The position numbers and the translations under genes were made by a program. 64,000 nucleotides of DNA, taken from NCBI RefSeq assembly GCF_027244095.1, contig NC_069669.1:6226501-6290500 (forward strand). The letters are read 5' to 3'. How positions within the stretch are numbered: the stretch's first letter is position 1; the number at the start of each line of letters is the position of its first letter. A model generated the notes under the pieces. The model was given only the letters and a program-made list of their open reading frames with translations, had not been told where the DNA came from and searched no databases. The stretch is from Hemicordylus capensis. Taxonomy: Eukaryota > Chordata > Lepidosauria > Squamata > Cordylidae. This document shows positions 22,241 to 32,700 of the stretch, in pieces.

Positions 22241-22350
22241 TTACTGATGCCCTACTGTTCAGTGGTGTTGGACTACATCTCTCATAATGGGGCCATTGTG
22301 GCAGGGAAGATGGGGGTTGTAGTCCAACAACATCTGGAGACCCAAGGTAA
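22240..22350. mobile_element. Worn fold-back element
   Basis: GTTGGACTACATCTCTCAT and GGGGGTTGTAGTCCAACAAC are inverted copies around a short spacer. Confidence 0.45.
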
Positions 22351-22624
22351 CCTAGCATTAGTAAGAAGTCCCAAAAGCACCAATTATTTTTTAATGGGAT
22401 GGCTTGGATCTGAAAAGGCAGAAAACTCTACTTTAATTAAAATGGAAGGTTAGAGAGGAATCACAGCCATATACTAAAGAAGTTGAATTCATGTTCATAA
22501 TGGACTTTCAACCGACTTATCTTTTAAAGATACGGTAAGTAATAGTTCATTACTTATCTTTCAAGGTACTCCACCAAGTTCTATAACCTAGTGGATAAAG
22601 TAAGCAGGAATGTTCAGGTCCAAA

Positions 22625-22795
22625 GTGCCTGCACAGAACTTTTATTTAGACTTGTATTTTTATATTCCAGTTTACTATTTTAATTGTGTAGCGTTTCATA
22701 GTTTTATATGGTTCTAAATGCTTTGTCAACCGCCTTGAGATTGTTTTGATGAAAGGCAGTATAAACGCCTAGCAATAAATAAATAAAATAAATAA
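22625..22795 (+). mobile_element. LINE 3' tail
   Basis: GTCAACCGCCTTGAGATTG, AAAGGCAGTATAAACGCC and (AAATA)n. Similar tails end at 2900, 43780-43935 (-), 50190-50460 (-) and 59590-59790. Confidence 0.5.
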
Positions 22796-23086
22796 TTCTG
22801 GGGGCTGGTGCCTTTCCTGAGCTGACCCCGGAGGACTGGTAGCCTTGAGTGAGATCTGGTGGCCAGACAGGAAGGGCCTACTGCCTCAGTCTGAGATCCC
22901 CTTTCCTCAGCTCAGTGGTAAAGCATCTACTCTAGATGTCTCACTCCGTACAAAGCAGTTTCCTATGTCGGGAGACTGCAGAGAGCCCTTGGTCTGGGCA
23001 GAGTTCATCAGTTGGGGGAAAGGGCCGTAGCCCAGTGATACAGCATCTGTTCTGCATGCATAAGGCCCCAGGTTCAATCCCTAGCA

Positions 23087-23345
23087 TCTCAAAGGAACAT
23101 CAGAAGCTGCCTTATACAGTGTCAGACCTTTGATCCATCTAGCTTAGTATTGTCTACACCAGGGATTCTCAATGTTGGGTCCCCAGATTTTATTGGACTT
23201 CAACTCCCATAAACCCCAACCAAAGGCCACTGGAGCTAGGGATTATGGGAGCTGAAGTCCAATAACATCTGGGGACCCAACATTGAGAAACCCTGGTCTA
23301 CACAGACTGGCAGCAGCTTCTCCAAGGTTGCAGGCAGTCGAGAGG
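23087..23345 (-). mobile_element. 5S rRNA-like SINE, 3' part, carrying a hAT insertion
   Basis: TGCCTTATACAGTGTCAGACC and ATTGTCTACAC precede, and AGACTGGCAGCAGCTTCTCC follows, the 136-bp hAT element. Confidence 0.7.
23160..23295. mobile_element. 136-bp fold-back hAT element (CAGGGATTCTC family), perfect TSD, inside a 5S-like SINE
   Basis: The 8-bp duplication GTCTACAC lies at 23152-23159 and 23296-23303. The flanking SINE resumes exactly after it (AGACTGGCAGCAG). The length is identical to the copies at 11944 and 44612. Confidence 0.9.
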
Positions 23346-23656
23346 TAGGGCTGGGAAATACACCTGCCTAGTGATGTAGTTGCAAGTCCAGAAGGGAAGA
23401 CCCTCTGCATGACAGCCCCTCTGGCCATGCCCACCGCCCCTGCACATCTCCCCTCCACTACACCCCTGCTCCTGCCTGAAACCTTGGAGATGCTGCTGCC
23501 AGTCAGAGCTGGCAATATCACGGACTAGTGGTTTTGACTCAGTGGACAGCAGGTTCATCTACTGGGGTGGGGTGGGCTCCATAGCTCGTTTTGCAGGCAG
23601 AAGGTCCACGCCCTTCCGCAAACTTTTCGTTTTAATGCAAGTACAAAACAATACGA

Positions 23657-23905
23657 TACAACAGATAGTTTATATGCCGCTTTTCAACCAACGTTCCCAA
23701 AGCGGTTTACACAGATATAAATAAATAAACAAAGTGGCTCCCTGTCCCCCAGAGGGCTCACAATCCAAAAAAGGAACATAAGGCAGCCACAAGCAGCAGC
23801 CACTGGAGGGATGCTGTACTGGGGATGGAGAGGACCAGTTGCTCCCCCCCGCTCAATAAAGAGAATCACCACTTTTTTAAAAAAACACCTCTTTGCAAGC
23901 AGCGT
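23657..23905 (+). mobile_element. LINE-tail-like family copy
   Basis: TTATATGCCGCTTTTCAACC, CCAGAGGGCTCACAATCC and CACCTCTTTGC. Confidence 0.5.
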
Positions 23906-24208
23906 TTTCTACCTTTTCAGATCCACGCCATCCCATCAAAGGAAAAAAGAAAGAAAGAAAGAATGGATGCACTTGCTTTGCATGCAGAAGGCCCCCGTCC
24001 AGTGCCAGGCCTGTTCAGGCAGGGCTGCTGAGGGAGAAGACTCTGGCTTGGAATCCTGGAGAGCGGCTGCCAATCAGGACAGACAGCGCTAACCTGGAGG
24101 AACCAAGGACCAGACCCAGTAGGCAGCGCCTTACGTGCAAGCACCAGCAAGCCGCAGCACCCACCTCCCTCCTCCTGGGGTGCAGCAGCAGCAGCAGCCT
24201 CCCTGCCC

Positions 24209-24607
24209 TCAGACGGGCTGCATCTCCATGATGTTGGCGTTGGAGCCCGTCGTCGAGGAAACACCTGCGGGGCGGCGGCGGGCAGAAGCAGAAGCGGCGC
24301 GGGAGACGGAGCCGAAGGCCGCCGAAAGGCGCTGGCTGAGTGAGCGCACCAGCCCCGCCGGCGTCTTCGGGGGCTGGCCGGCGTCGTCCTGCTGCAGCAG
24401 CTGGTCCAGCGGCACCTCCAGGTTGCCCACGTACCAGAAGACCCACCAGACGAGGCTGAGGAAGAGGATCAGCCCGCCGCCGTAGAGGAGCATGTCGGCG
24501 AAGAAGAGGTCGGCGAAGACGCCGCACAGCAGCAGCGCCAAGCCCGCCCCGTCGAAGGCCAGCGCCAGCCAGAAGGAGCCCGCGCACCGGCCCAGCGGTA
24601 GTGCCAT
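24209..24607 (-). CDS. TMEM238-family small two-helix membrane protein (TMEM238 or TMEM238L-like)
   Basis: This is a single-exon ORF of 132 codons plus stop, with an ATG at 24607-24605 in GC-rich context. Two hydrophobic helices are visible: residues about 11-32 ([17 protein letters not shown] onward) and about 40-62 ([20 protein letters not shown]). The pattern G-V-F-A-D-L, then [16 protein letters not shown] and [10 protein letters not shown] is the TMEM238-family signature (human TMEM238 has GVFA, LLIYSGALLVFLSL and GNIE). The tail from about residue 80 is Ser/Ala/Arg-rich and probably cytosolic. The function of the family is poorly known. The neighbours are RRN3 and RSL1D1 on the same strand, and upstream lies an unusual tandem repeat. 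The assignment between TMEM238 and TMEM238L is not settled, so no symbol is given. Confidence 0.75.
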   Translation of the reverse strand: MALPLGRCAGSFWLALAFDGAGLALLLCGVFADLFFADMLLYGGGLILFLSLVWWVFWYVGNLEVPLDQLLQQDDAGQPPKTPAGLVRSLSQRLSAAFGSVSRAASASARRRPAGVSSTTGSNANIMEMQPV

Positions 24608-24804
24608 GCGGCAGGCAGGCAGGGAGGCAGGCTGCTCGGGGGCCGCCGCCTGGCACCACCTGCGCCCGCAGGAGGAAGGGACACGCCCGCGACACACCTG
24701 AGCCGCTGCTGCGAGGCGACACGCCCGCAGCTCGCACCTGAGACGGCCGCGCTCCTCCCTCGCGGCGCGGCTGGGCGGAAGCCTCTCCCCCCCCCCGCCC
24801 CGTA

Positions 24805-25230
24805 AGACACGCGCCTCGTACCTGAAGCACTTGTGTGTACCTGACACGCCCCACTCACCTGAGGGGCTGCCGAGACAGGGGATGCATGCACACCCCTGGG
24901 CGGAAGTCTCTGCCTCATCTGAGAGAAACACGCACCTCGTAGCTGAAGCACTTGTGCACCTGCAGGGCGACACGCCGCATTCCCCTGAGGGGCTGCAGGG
25001 ACAGAGGATGCTCTCCCCGCTGGGCGACAGTCTCTGCCTCACCTGAGGGAAACACGCATCTCATACCTGAAGCACTTGTATACCTGCGGGTGACTGCAGA
25101 CTCTGGACCTGCAGAGTGACACACCCCTCGTACCTGAGAGGCTGCATGCCCCTGGGCGGAAGTCTCTGCCTCACCTGGGGGAGACACGCAACTCATCATC
25201 CCTGAAGCACGCTTCTCACACCTGCTTGTT
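24805..25230. repeat. GC-rich tandem repeat upstream of the TMEM238-like gene, about 3.4 units of 120-132 bp
   Basis: Diverged units begin near 24805, 24924, 25050 and 25182, each opening with (A)GACACGC or AAACACGC. Each carries CCTGAAGCACTTGT, a GAGGGGCTGC-type core and TGGGCGGAAGTCTCTGCCTC. Most units contain one or more CACCTG or ACCTGA boxes, which are E2-box cores. The array sits 0.2-0.6 kb 5' of the TMEM238-like start codon, in the promoter-proximal position. Confidence 0.75.
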
Positions 25231-25404
25231 GTGACTATATAATTAATTGTGTTTTCTAGATTCCTACCAGGGACTAAATAGCATCCAACCAGGTGCATAT
25301 TTGTCTCCCCTCGATAAGATTAGCTTTGTAACTAATTCCTTTTGCAAGTTTTGTTTCTGACTGCACTGCTTTACTTTCTCCCATATGTATGAATGTAGTC
25401 ATTG

Positions 25405-25745
25405 GAATACAGGAAACTGCCTTGTGCAGAGTCAGACCATTGGTCCATCTAGCTCTGTATTGTCTACACACTGACTGGCAGCGGCTTCTTCAAGGGTTCC
25501 GGCAGGCATCTCTCCCAGTTCTATCTGGAGATGCTGCCCGGGATTGAACCTGGGACCTTCTGCATGAAAAGCAGATGCTCTTCTACAGAGCTAGGGCCCC
25601 ATCCCCTGTGAACACCTTACAGCAGAGGGGGTGGATTTGTGGTTACCCATCTTAGCAGGAAAACCCTGCTTAGCAAAGGGTGTGACAATGCACACTCACT
25701 ACCACAAAGGCCAGGTCTCCTCCTCATCCCCTTCTGGACCCTTTG
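25405..25745 (-). mobile_element. 5S rRNA-like SINE, full-length copy
   Basis: On plus it runs from AGGAAACTGCCTTGTGCAGAG through GCAGCGGCTTC and GGGACCTTCTGCATG to CCCTGCTTAGCAAAGG and CCACAAAGGCCAGGTCTCC, the reverse of the family consensus. It lies between the TMEM238-like gene and RSL1D1. Confidence 0.75.
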
Positions 25746-25919
25746 TATGCAACACACTCAAAGCCAGCTCTAAGTAGCCACATTAGTTTTATTATTTTAA
25801 GAACTAGCTGAACCTGCACAGGTCATCTGTGTGCTAGGACTTTGTTGCTCTCCTTCTCCCACTGCCCACCCGTGACAGCCCCTGCTTTATTGCTCAGTGT
25901 CAGACACCCACTCCCTCTC

Positions 25920-26145
25920 TTGCCCCCTCCCCACCACTCACCCACTCCTCCCTGCTGCTCACTTGCTCATCCCCCTCCCCACCTGCACACTTGCCCCCTC
26001 CCCACCTGCTCACTAGTCCCTCCCTGCTGCTCACTCATTCACCCCCCTCCTGCTCACTCACTCGCCCCTCCCCACCTGCTCACTCACTCCTCCCTGCTGC
26101 TCACTCGCTCACCCACCCACCTGCTCACTAGCCCCAACCCACTCC
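25920..26145. repeat. C-rich minisatellite
   Basis: Imperfect repetition of CTCACTCACTCCTCCCTGCT, CCCCTCCCCACCTG and similar blocks on the plus strand, with almost no G on that strand. The long open frame here is a by-product of the low-complexity sequence. Confidence 0.8.
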
Positions 26146-26324
26146 TCTTCCTTATCTGAATATGGAATCCCCACTTGCCAATCACCATGGTGCTTCTGTT
26201 CTGTTACATTGGTAAAGCACTGTGTGGGCGGGGCTTGCCACATACTTTAGTGTATTATTATAGAGAATATTTATACACTGCTTTCCAAGGGGGAAAAAGT
26301 CCTCCACGCTGCCATCTTTATGCA

Positions 26325-26490
26325 TCCCAATTTCTGTGCGGAATGAGTTTTGTTCAGGGTGGCAATATCAAGGCGCTGTGTGCGCACCTGCATTCAGAGT
26401 AGGGCCTTCCTAATTCAACCTGAGTGGGATCTAAAATTAACTGAGAAAACATCAGGAAACCTGTGAGTGCACGCACACCGTAGAAAGAAC
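26325..26490. mobile_element. Dispersed element with CCCTCTAA-type ends, copy 2 (partial)
   Basis: Same core as 458-656: TGCGGAATGAGTTTTGTTC, GGCAATATCAAGGC and TCAACCTGAG in order. Its left end is lost. Confidence 0.5.
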
Positions 26491-26556
26491 AGTGATGATA
26501 GAGAATTAAGTACAGCCTCAAAGAGAATGAAATGCATGTACTGAAAGTAGTTTGAC

Positions 26557-26747
26557 TTTATTAATTAGAATAAAGCAAGCTTATATTGCAGTGCTATTGC
26601 TGGTACCTGGGAACCACAGCAAACACAGTTAAAGGTTTCTAAGAAAGGCTGGTATAATAAACACACACTTGACTCAAGGTGTGACTCTTCTCTGCAAGAT
26701 GTTCACTAAATTTATGTTAAAACTGTGCAATATTCACAGTCAGTGGG
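26557..26747 (-). other. RSL1D1: RSL1D1 3' UTR with poly(A) signal
   Basis: AATAAA on the minus strand at 26562-26557 lies about 186 bp after the stop. No other gene signal intervenes. Confidence 0.55.
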
Positions 26748-29700
26748 TCACACCGACTGTGGTGGTGCTTTCCTTTTCCTGAGTTCTCGTGTGGGTGTTT
26801 TAGGAGCTTTCTTAGCCGATTTGATCGTTTTTTCCATTTTAGCTGTCACAGAAGAGGACTTTGCTTCTGGTGTCTGGGGAGACTTTGTCGTCTCTTTTTC
26901 CGGGGCTCTTGCCTTTGGGGTCTTGGGTTTCTTGCCTTGCTTGAGCAGCTTTGGTGTCTGCAAACTTGATCCATCTTCAGGCAATTCTGGTTTCATTACA
27001 GGCACCTCTGGGGAGAGAGATGTCTTCTTCCTCTTGGCACGGAGAGCTGCTGTCTCTCTCTTAACGCTTACCCTTGCTGCAGGGCTAGGCTCTGCCAGCT
27101 ATATTTAAGGAAGAAAGCAAGAGAATAAAGATGCCTGCCAGGAGCAAACAGAGTTTGTTTTTAAATGGTAATGATGAATGGTGTTCACACCTCTTGTAGT
27201 AGCAAGCATGTCCCCTTAGTTAAGCAGGGTCTGCCCTGGTTGCATATGAATGGGAGACTAGAAGTGTGAGCACTGGAAGATATTCCCCTTCTTGGGGGAT
27301 GGAGCCGCTCTGGGAAGAGCATCGAAGTTCCAAGTTCTCTCCCTGGCAGCATCTCCAAGATAGGGCTGAGAGAGATTCCTGCCTGCAACCTTGGAGAAGC
27401 CGCTGCCAGTCCGTGCAGACAATACTGAGCTAGATGGACCTATGGTCTGACTCAGTATGTGGCAGCTGCCTACGTTCCACACCCTGCCTGCTTGCCCCTC
27501 ACCCCACTGCCTCCAATTCCAAATGCAACAGAGTTTCATTGTAAGGCCCAAGAGCCAGTGACTGCTCCCATTAAACCTTAGGGTGGCTCCCTGTCTAACA
27601 GCTTCAGGTTGCCCTCTTCCAGAAAAGGACGCAGTTGGCATATCAGCTGAAGCTGATAAAAGGAACAGAATCTCTTTGGTGAAAGCTCTGATTTCAACTC
27701 AGCAAGAGAACGGGGAAGACCATCTCCCATGGCACACTGTCCAAACTTTATTACCGTTTCAATTGGAACCAGCTGTGGAATCGTCTCATCCGCTTCCTCC
27801 AGTTCTGCAACAGAAGAGATCTCGGCCGTTTCCTTCGTTTCAGTTCCGGCAGCAGACACGTCGCTGACTTCAACAGCCTCTCTGGCTTCATCTGAAGGAT
27901 GCTCTTTAGGTGTCGTCTTACGTTTCCTTTTCTTTGCTTTCTTTTTTGCATTTGTGCGTGTTTTCTGGAAGCAAAACAAGGCTATATTTGGCCTGGCATT
28001 TTGGCTGACACAGTGTAAGTTTAGGAAACCATACACTTTTTCATTGTATAGTGTGCTTTACTAACAATAATATTGGGTTGGATCTTACCTGTTTGACTTC
28101 AGTGCTGGGCTGTTTCTGAATGACATCAGAATTGGAATCACACCGGGTAAAGATTGGTAGAGCAACAGATCTGTCCATCTTCAGGTGAAGAATTTTAACA
28201 CTATTCCAGATCTGCAGAATTATTTATTTATTTATTTATTTTAAAGAAAAAGAAGAAAAATGAAGGAAGGTTGATACATACCAAACAGCACTTTTAGACA
28301 CACAGCCCAAGTCTATGTGTATCAACCTGGAAGTAATCACCACTGAGAACAACAGGATTTACTCCTGGGCAAGTATTATGTTTTTTAGTTTTTCTTTTAG
28401 TTCAATCGAAGGAAAAAACACAACAGCATAAATGATAATATAATCAAGGATGAAACATGTAACACACAAAAGCAGAAGAAAAACTTTTAAAAAGGGACGT
28501 TTAATCATTAATATATAAGTAATGGTAATTGGAGGAGGAAGATCATTTTCCAAAATTAAACAATTAACTGAAGTCAAGTCAAACTGCGGAAACTGCCTCT
28601 TCTTTACCATTTTGCCAGAACAAAACCTAATGCTGTAGTGAACTCATATCAGTTATGCAAAGCTGCAAACCAGAAACAGATTGGTCCATCCAATGTTGTA
28701 CAACAACATTCCTAGATAAGCAAGCGTAGGCCTGGGGCCTTAACCCCACCACCTGATCAAGCATCAATACCTTTGGTGCTTTAGTGGCCACTGCCCTAGC
28801 TGCAGCGACAACGTTTTCCAATATGTCGCCAACTTTCATTCCAGTATGACCGATGCGTGCTGAACTGAAAAGGAAGATCTACAATTTATACCCAGCCAAA
28901 CATCCATTCTTGAGTTCATCTTCTCACTCTCTCAACTCTCTGTATGTGCGTGTGCAGTTGCAAATTCAGAAGATCGCCGGAGGCCCGGTCTACCTGGCTT
29001 CCTCCCGGCGGGTAGACCGGGCCTCCGGCGAAAGTTCTATTAGTTAAGGAATTCTATTGCGCGTGCGCGCGCCCAAGGCCCCAGTTTGGCCGGAGACTTT
29101 GGCAAGAGAGGAGCTCTGCGTGAGCTCCTCTCTATTTTTCAGCAAACGTGGTGAGCACTCGGGGGGGGGGGGCGGGTGGGTGGGAGGGAGGGCGGGGGGG
29201 CGGCAGTAGCTTTTCTTTGCCCCTAATCCGCTCGTGGGGGGGGGGGGGCGGAGGCGGCTGGTTTCCAGCACCCCAATTATACTATAGAATACAGGCGCTG
29301 GAGGGGGCAAAGAGGCGGGAGGGGTAAGCAAGCCCTCCCGCCCTTAAAGGAAGACCCCCCACCCGGACCCGGACCGGCCAAGTCCGAACCGGTCTGGAAG
29401 TTCGGAGGCCTTTAGAATGGCCTCCAGACCGGTTCGGACACACCCCTAATACCCACTTGGGGATGGAGCTGTAACTCAGCAATAGAGCACCTGCTTCACA
29501 TGCAGAAGATTCCAGATTCAATCCCTGGCAGCATCTCCAGGTAGGGCTGGGAGAGACTCCTGCCTGCAACCTTGGAGAGCTGCTGCCAGTCAGTGTAGAC
29601 AATACTGAGCTATATGGACCAATGCTCTGACTCAGTACAAAGCAGCTTCCATTGTTCTAATATTAATATTAATAATATTAACAACACTATTGTGCAAAAG

Positions 29701-32700
29701 GCAAAATAACACCTACTAGTAACAACCCTTGTTGGAGATTGGAAGTTTAGTTCCTTGGATATGTTTGTTTATCTCCTTCGCCAGATTCTTTGCTTTCAGG
29801 TTCACAGACTGAGGAACCCTAAAGAGAAATCAGAGATTTCAGGAAAAACAGCTGAGTGGTCAAAGGGAACCTTGTACACGTGAACGTACCCATGTGAGAA
29901 TGCTTACTTTTTACTCGCATAGAAGTGTTTCCCTATATGCGAGGGTAGCAGCCGTCTAATACGGTCATCAGACAGGAAGAGGGTGAATCGGTTCAGAAGA
30001 CGACGCTTTGCTTCGTAGGGCTTATATTCATTCTTGAGTGTCTTGTAGGAGATAACCTTCAAATACAGAAGACAGAGCCCTTATCAAAACCAGATGCAAG
30101 ATGCATCTGTAAGATATTCCCCTTAGGGGATGGAGCTGCTCTGGGAAGAGCAGAAGGTTCCAAGTTCCCTCCCTGGCGGCATCTCCAAGATAGGGCTGAG
30201 AGAGATTCCTGCCTGCAACCATGGAGAAGCCGCTGCCAGTCTGGGCAGAGAATCCAGAGCTAGATGGACCAAGGGTCTGACTCAGTATATGGCAGCTTCC
30301 AATGCATCATCAGCCTTTGTTACTTAATCCTGCTAGCTGGTCCAAGTTATTTTTTACATTTTACATCCTGCTCTTTATTTGTCTGTTTGACATATTTGTA
30401 TACTGCCCACTATTTATTTATTTATTTTTATTTTTTACATGTTATATCTCGCTCTTCCTCCAAGGAGCCCAGAGTGGTGTACTACATACTTAAGTTTCTC
30501 CTCACAACAACCCTGTGAAATAGGTTCAGCTGAGAGAGAAGTGACTGGCCCAGAGTCACCCAGCAAGTATCATGGCTGAATGGGGATTTGAACTCGGGTC
30601 TCCCTGGTCCTAGTCCAAGACTAACCACTACACTATGCTGGCAACCCCTGTTGACAGTAAAAGCATGCAAGCACACTGAAAGCCTTGTAATGCTATCACC
30701 TCTTTTCCATCTCTTGTCAAAAAACACAATGGCTCATTTTGAAAGCGTTTGATTATTCCTATTGGGATGGTTCACACTGAGCTTGACCTAGACTCAATGA
30801 GAAGCATCACCAGCAGAAGTTAGTTTCTAAGTTTGAGGCATAGATTTCCTTCACAACCTCAGGCAGAGACAAAGTCTGACTTGAGAACAAGTCTTTATTT
30901 CAGAGTTGACCAGAGTTGAAGCCACAAGAACGGTCAACTCAACCGGTATGAGGGACCAGACACGCTTCTGTAGGACGACCTGTGCAAGGACCTCGTACCA
31001 CCCAACATAATTAACTGTAGAAGTTTTAATGACGATTGTTGTTTACTGCTTTCTGATTGGATCTTTACATGCTTAACACACATTACATGACCAGCCCCCC
31101 AATAATGTATATGCCATGTCAGGGTACTGAATGTTTGCGGTCACTTGTTTACTGCTTTTTTGGCTCCATGTTGAAAGGTTCCAATACCCAACTACCTTTT
31201 TTTCACGTAACAGCTCCTAACTGCAAAGCAATTCCAGGCAAAAGCAGGAAAAAACATGGCCGAGCATCTTAGAGAACACCAGCACTAGAGTTTAGTTAAG
31301 TTAGCAATTCTCAAATCAACAGATACTGCCAAAATGCTTTTCAATAATCAAAAATTATATACAGAATCTCCAACAATCTTCTACATGATCCCCACTGCAC
31401 GTTAAGGCCATCTGAGGAGGTCCGTCTCCAGTTACCACCAGTGCGTCTGGTTGCGACTCAGAGGTGGGCCTTCTCTGTAGTTGCCCCTGGGCTGTGGAAT
31501 ACACTCCCAGAAGAAATCTGTAATCTGAACTTGTTATTGGCTTTCAGGAGAGCCCTTAAAATCTATCCGTTTGACCTGGCCTTCCAGGGTTTTAAAAACT
31601 GCTTTTAAACTGTGTTTGGCTTGGTTTTCCAGGGTTTTAAAAAAGTTTTAAATGTTTTAATTGTTAATTGGTTTTATATTGTTTTTTCCAGTTTTTGATT
31701 TTAACTGTTAATTGATTTTAATCATTTTTGTTTTAATGTAAACCACCCTGAGCCATTTTTGTAAGGGAAGTATAGAAATCAAATCAATCAATCAATCAAT
31801 GTACTATATGTACAGATCAGTATGAGTGTATGCTGTTACACAATGTACAGACGTTGAACGTAATACATGACTCGGACGAGAGATCCTTAAAGTTCTAAAT
31901 GATCATCAGAACAGCAGGCTTCAAAAAAGAAAAACGATTCATCTTATGGAGACTTGTTCTGCCTGCAAAGACAGGTAGCACACCTAAAGAGAAAGACAGG
32001 TTATCTCTTGACGAAGCAAGGTGACTTTGTACCTCAGCGATGTTTGTGATCCCATGTTGGGACAACAGTTTTTTGTACAGGTTTTCCGTCTGTTCGGCTG
32101 TCAGACCTGGCTCATCCTTGGTGAAGAGGCAGACCTCAGATGTCTCCTTCAGAATACCGTGAGGGAGTACTCTGGAACAAAAAGAACCAACAGATTTTGA
32201 GGAATCAAAGATGGAGTCCCTGGTGGAGGCTAACCCAAAACCGACTATGCCTTCAGCACACCCTACTTGCATCTTTGAGACTGGTCTCCAAGTTGCCCAA
32301 GAGCAAGCAAGGCTATGTGGTATATGAGAAAAATACAAGATGGCGGAAGTCTCACCACAGCACCTCCATTCACAACATCACACTGAAAAGCCCCAAGTTC
32401 CTTCCCTGGCAGCATCTCCAAAATAGGGCTAAGAAAGACTCCTGCCTGCAACCTTGGAGAGGCCATTGCCAGTCTGTGTAGACAATCCTGAGCTAGGTGG
32501 ACCAAGGGCCTGACTCAGCATAGGGCAGCTTCCTATGTTCCTCAGTTAAGGTGAAAGCCTCAGAGTCAATGCATCGCAGCAGGCGTGCAACATTCAGATC
32601 ACACGGACGCAGCCTTACATTTTGATGATTTGTTCCTGTTTGGGGATTTTCCATACAGTGACTGACAAAAAGACATTCTGTTCCTCACTCAGCAGCTGCT

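Noticed and set aside
24015-24951. Long overlapping frames around the TMEM238-like gene
   Set aside because: They are shadows caused by high GC content. Only the 24607-24209 frame shows a protein family signature.
25842-26159. Open frame across the C-rich stretch
   Set aside because: Low-complexity Pro/Leu/Ser translation of a minisatellite.
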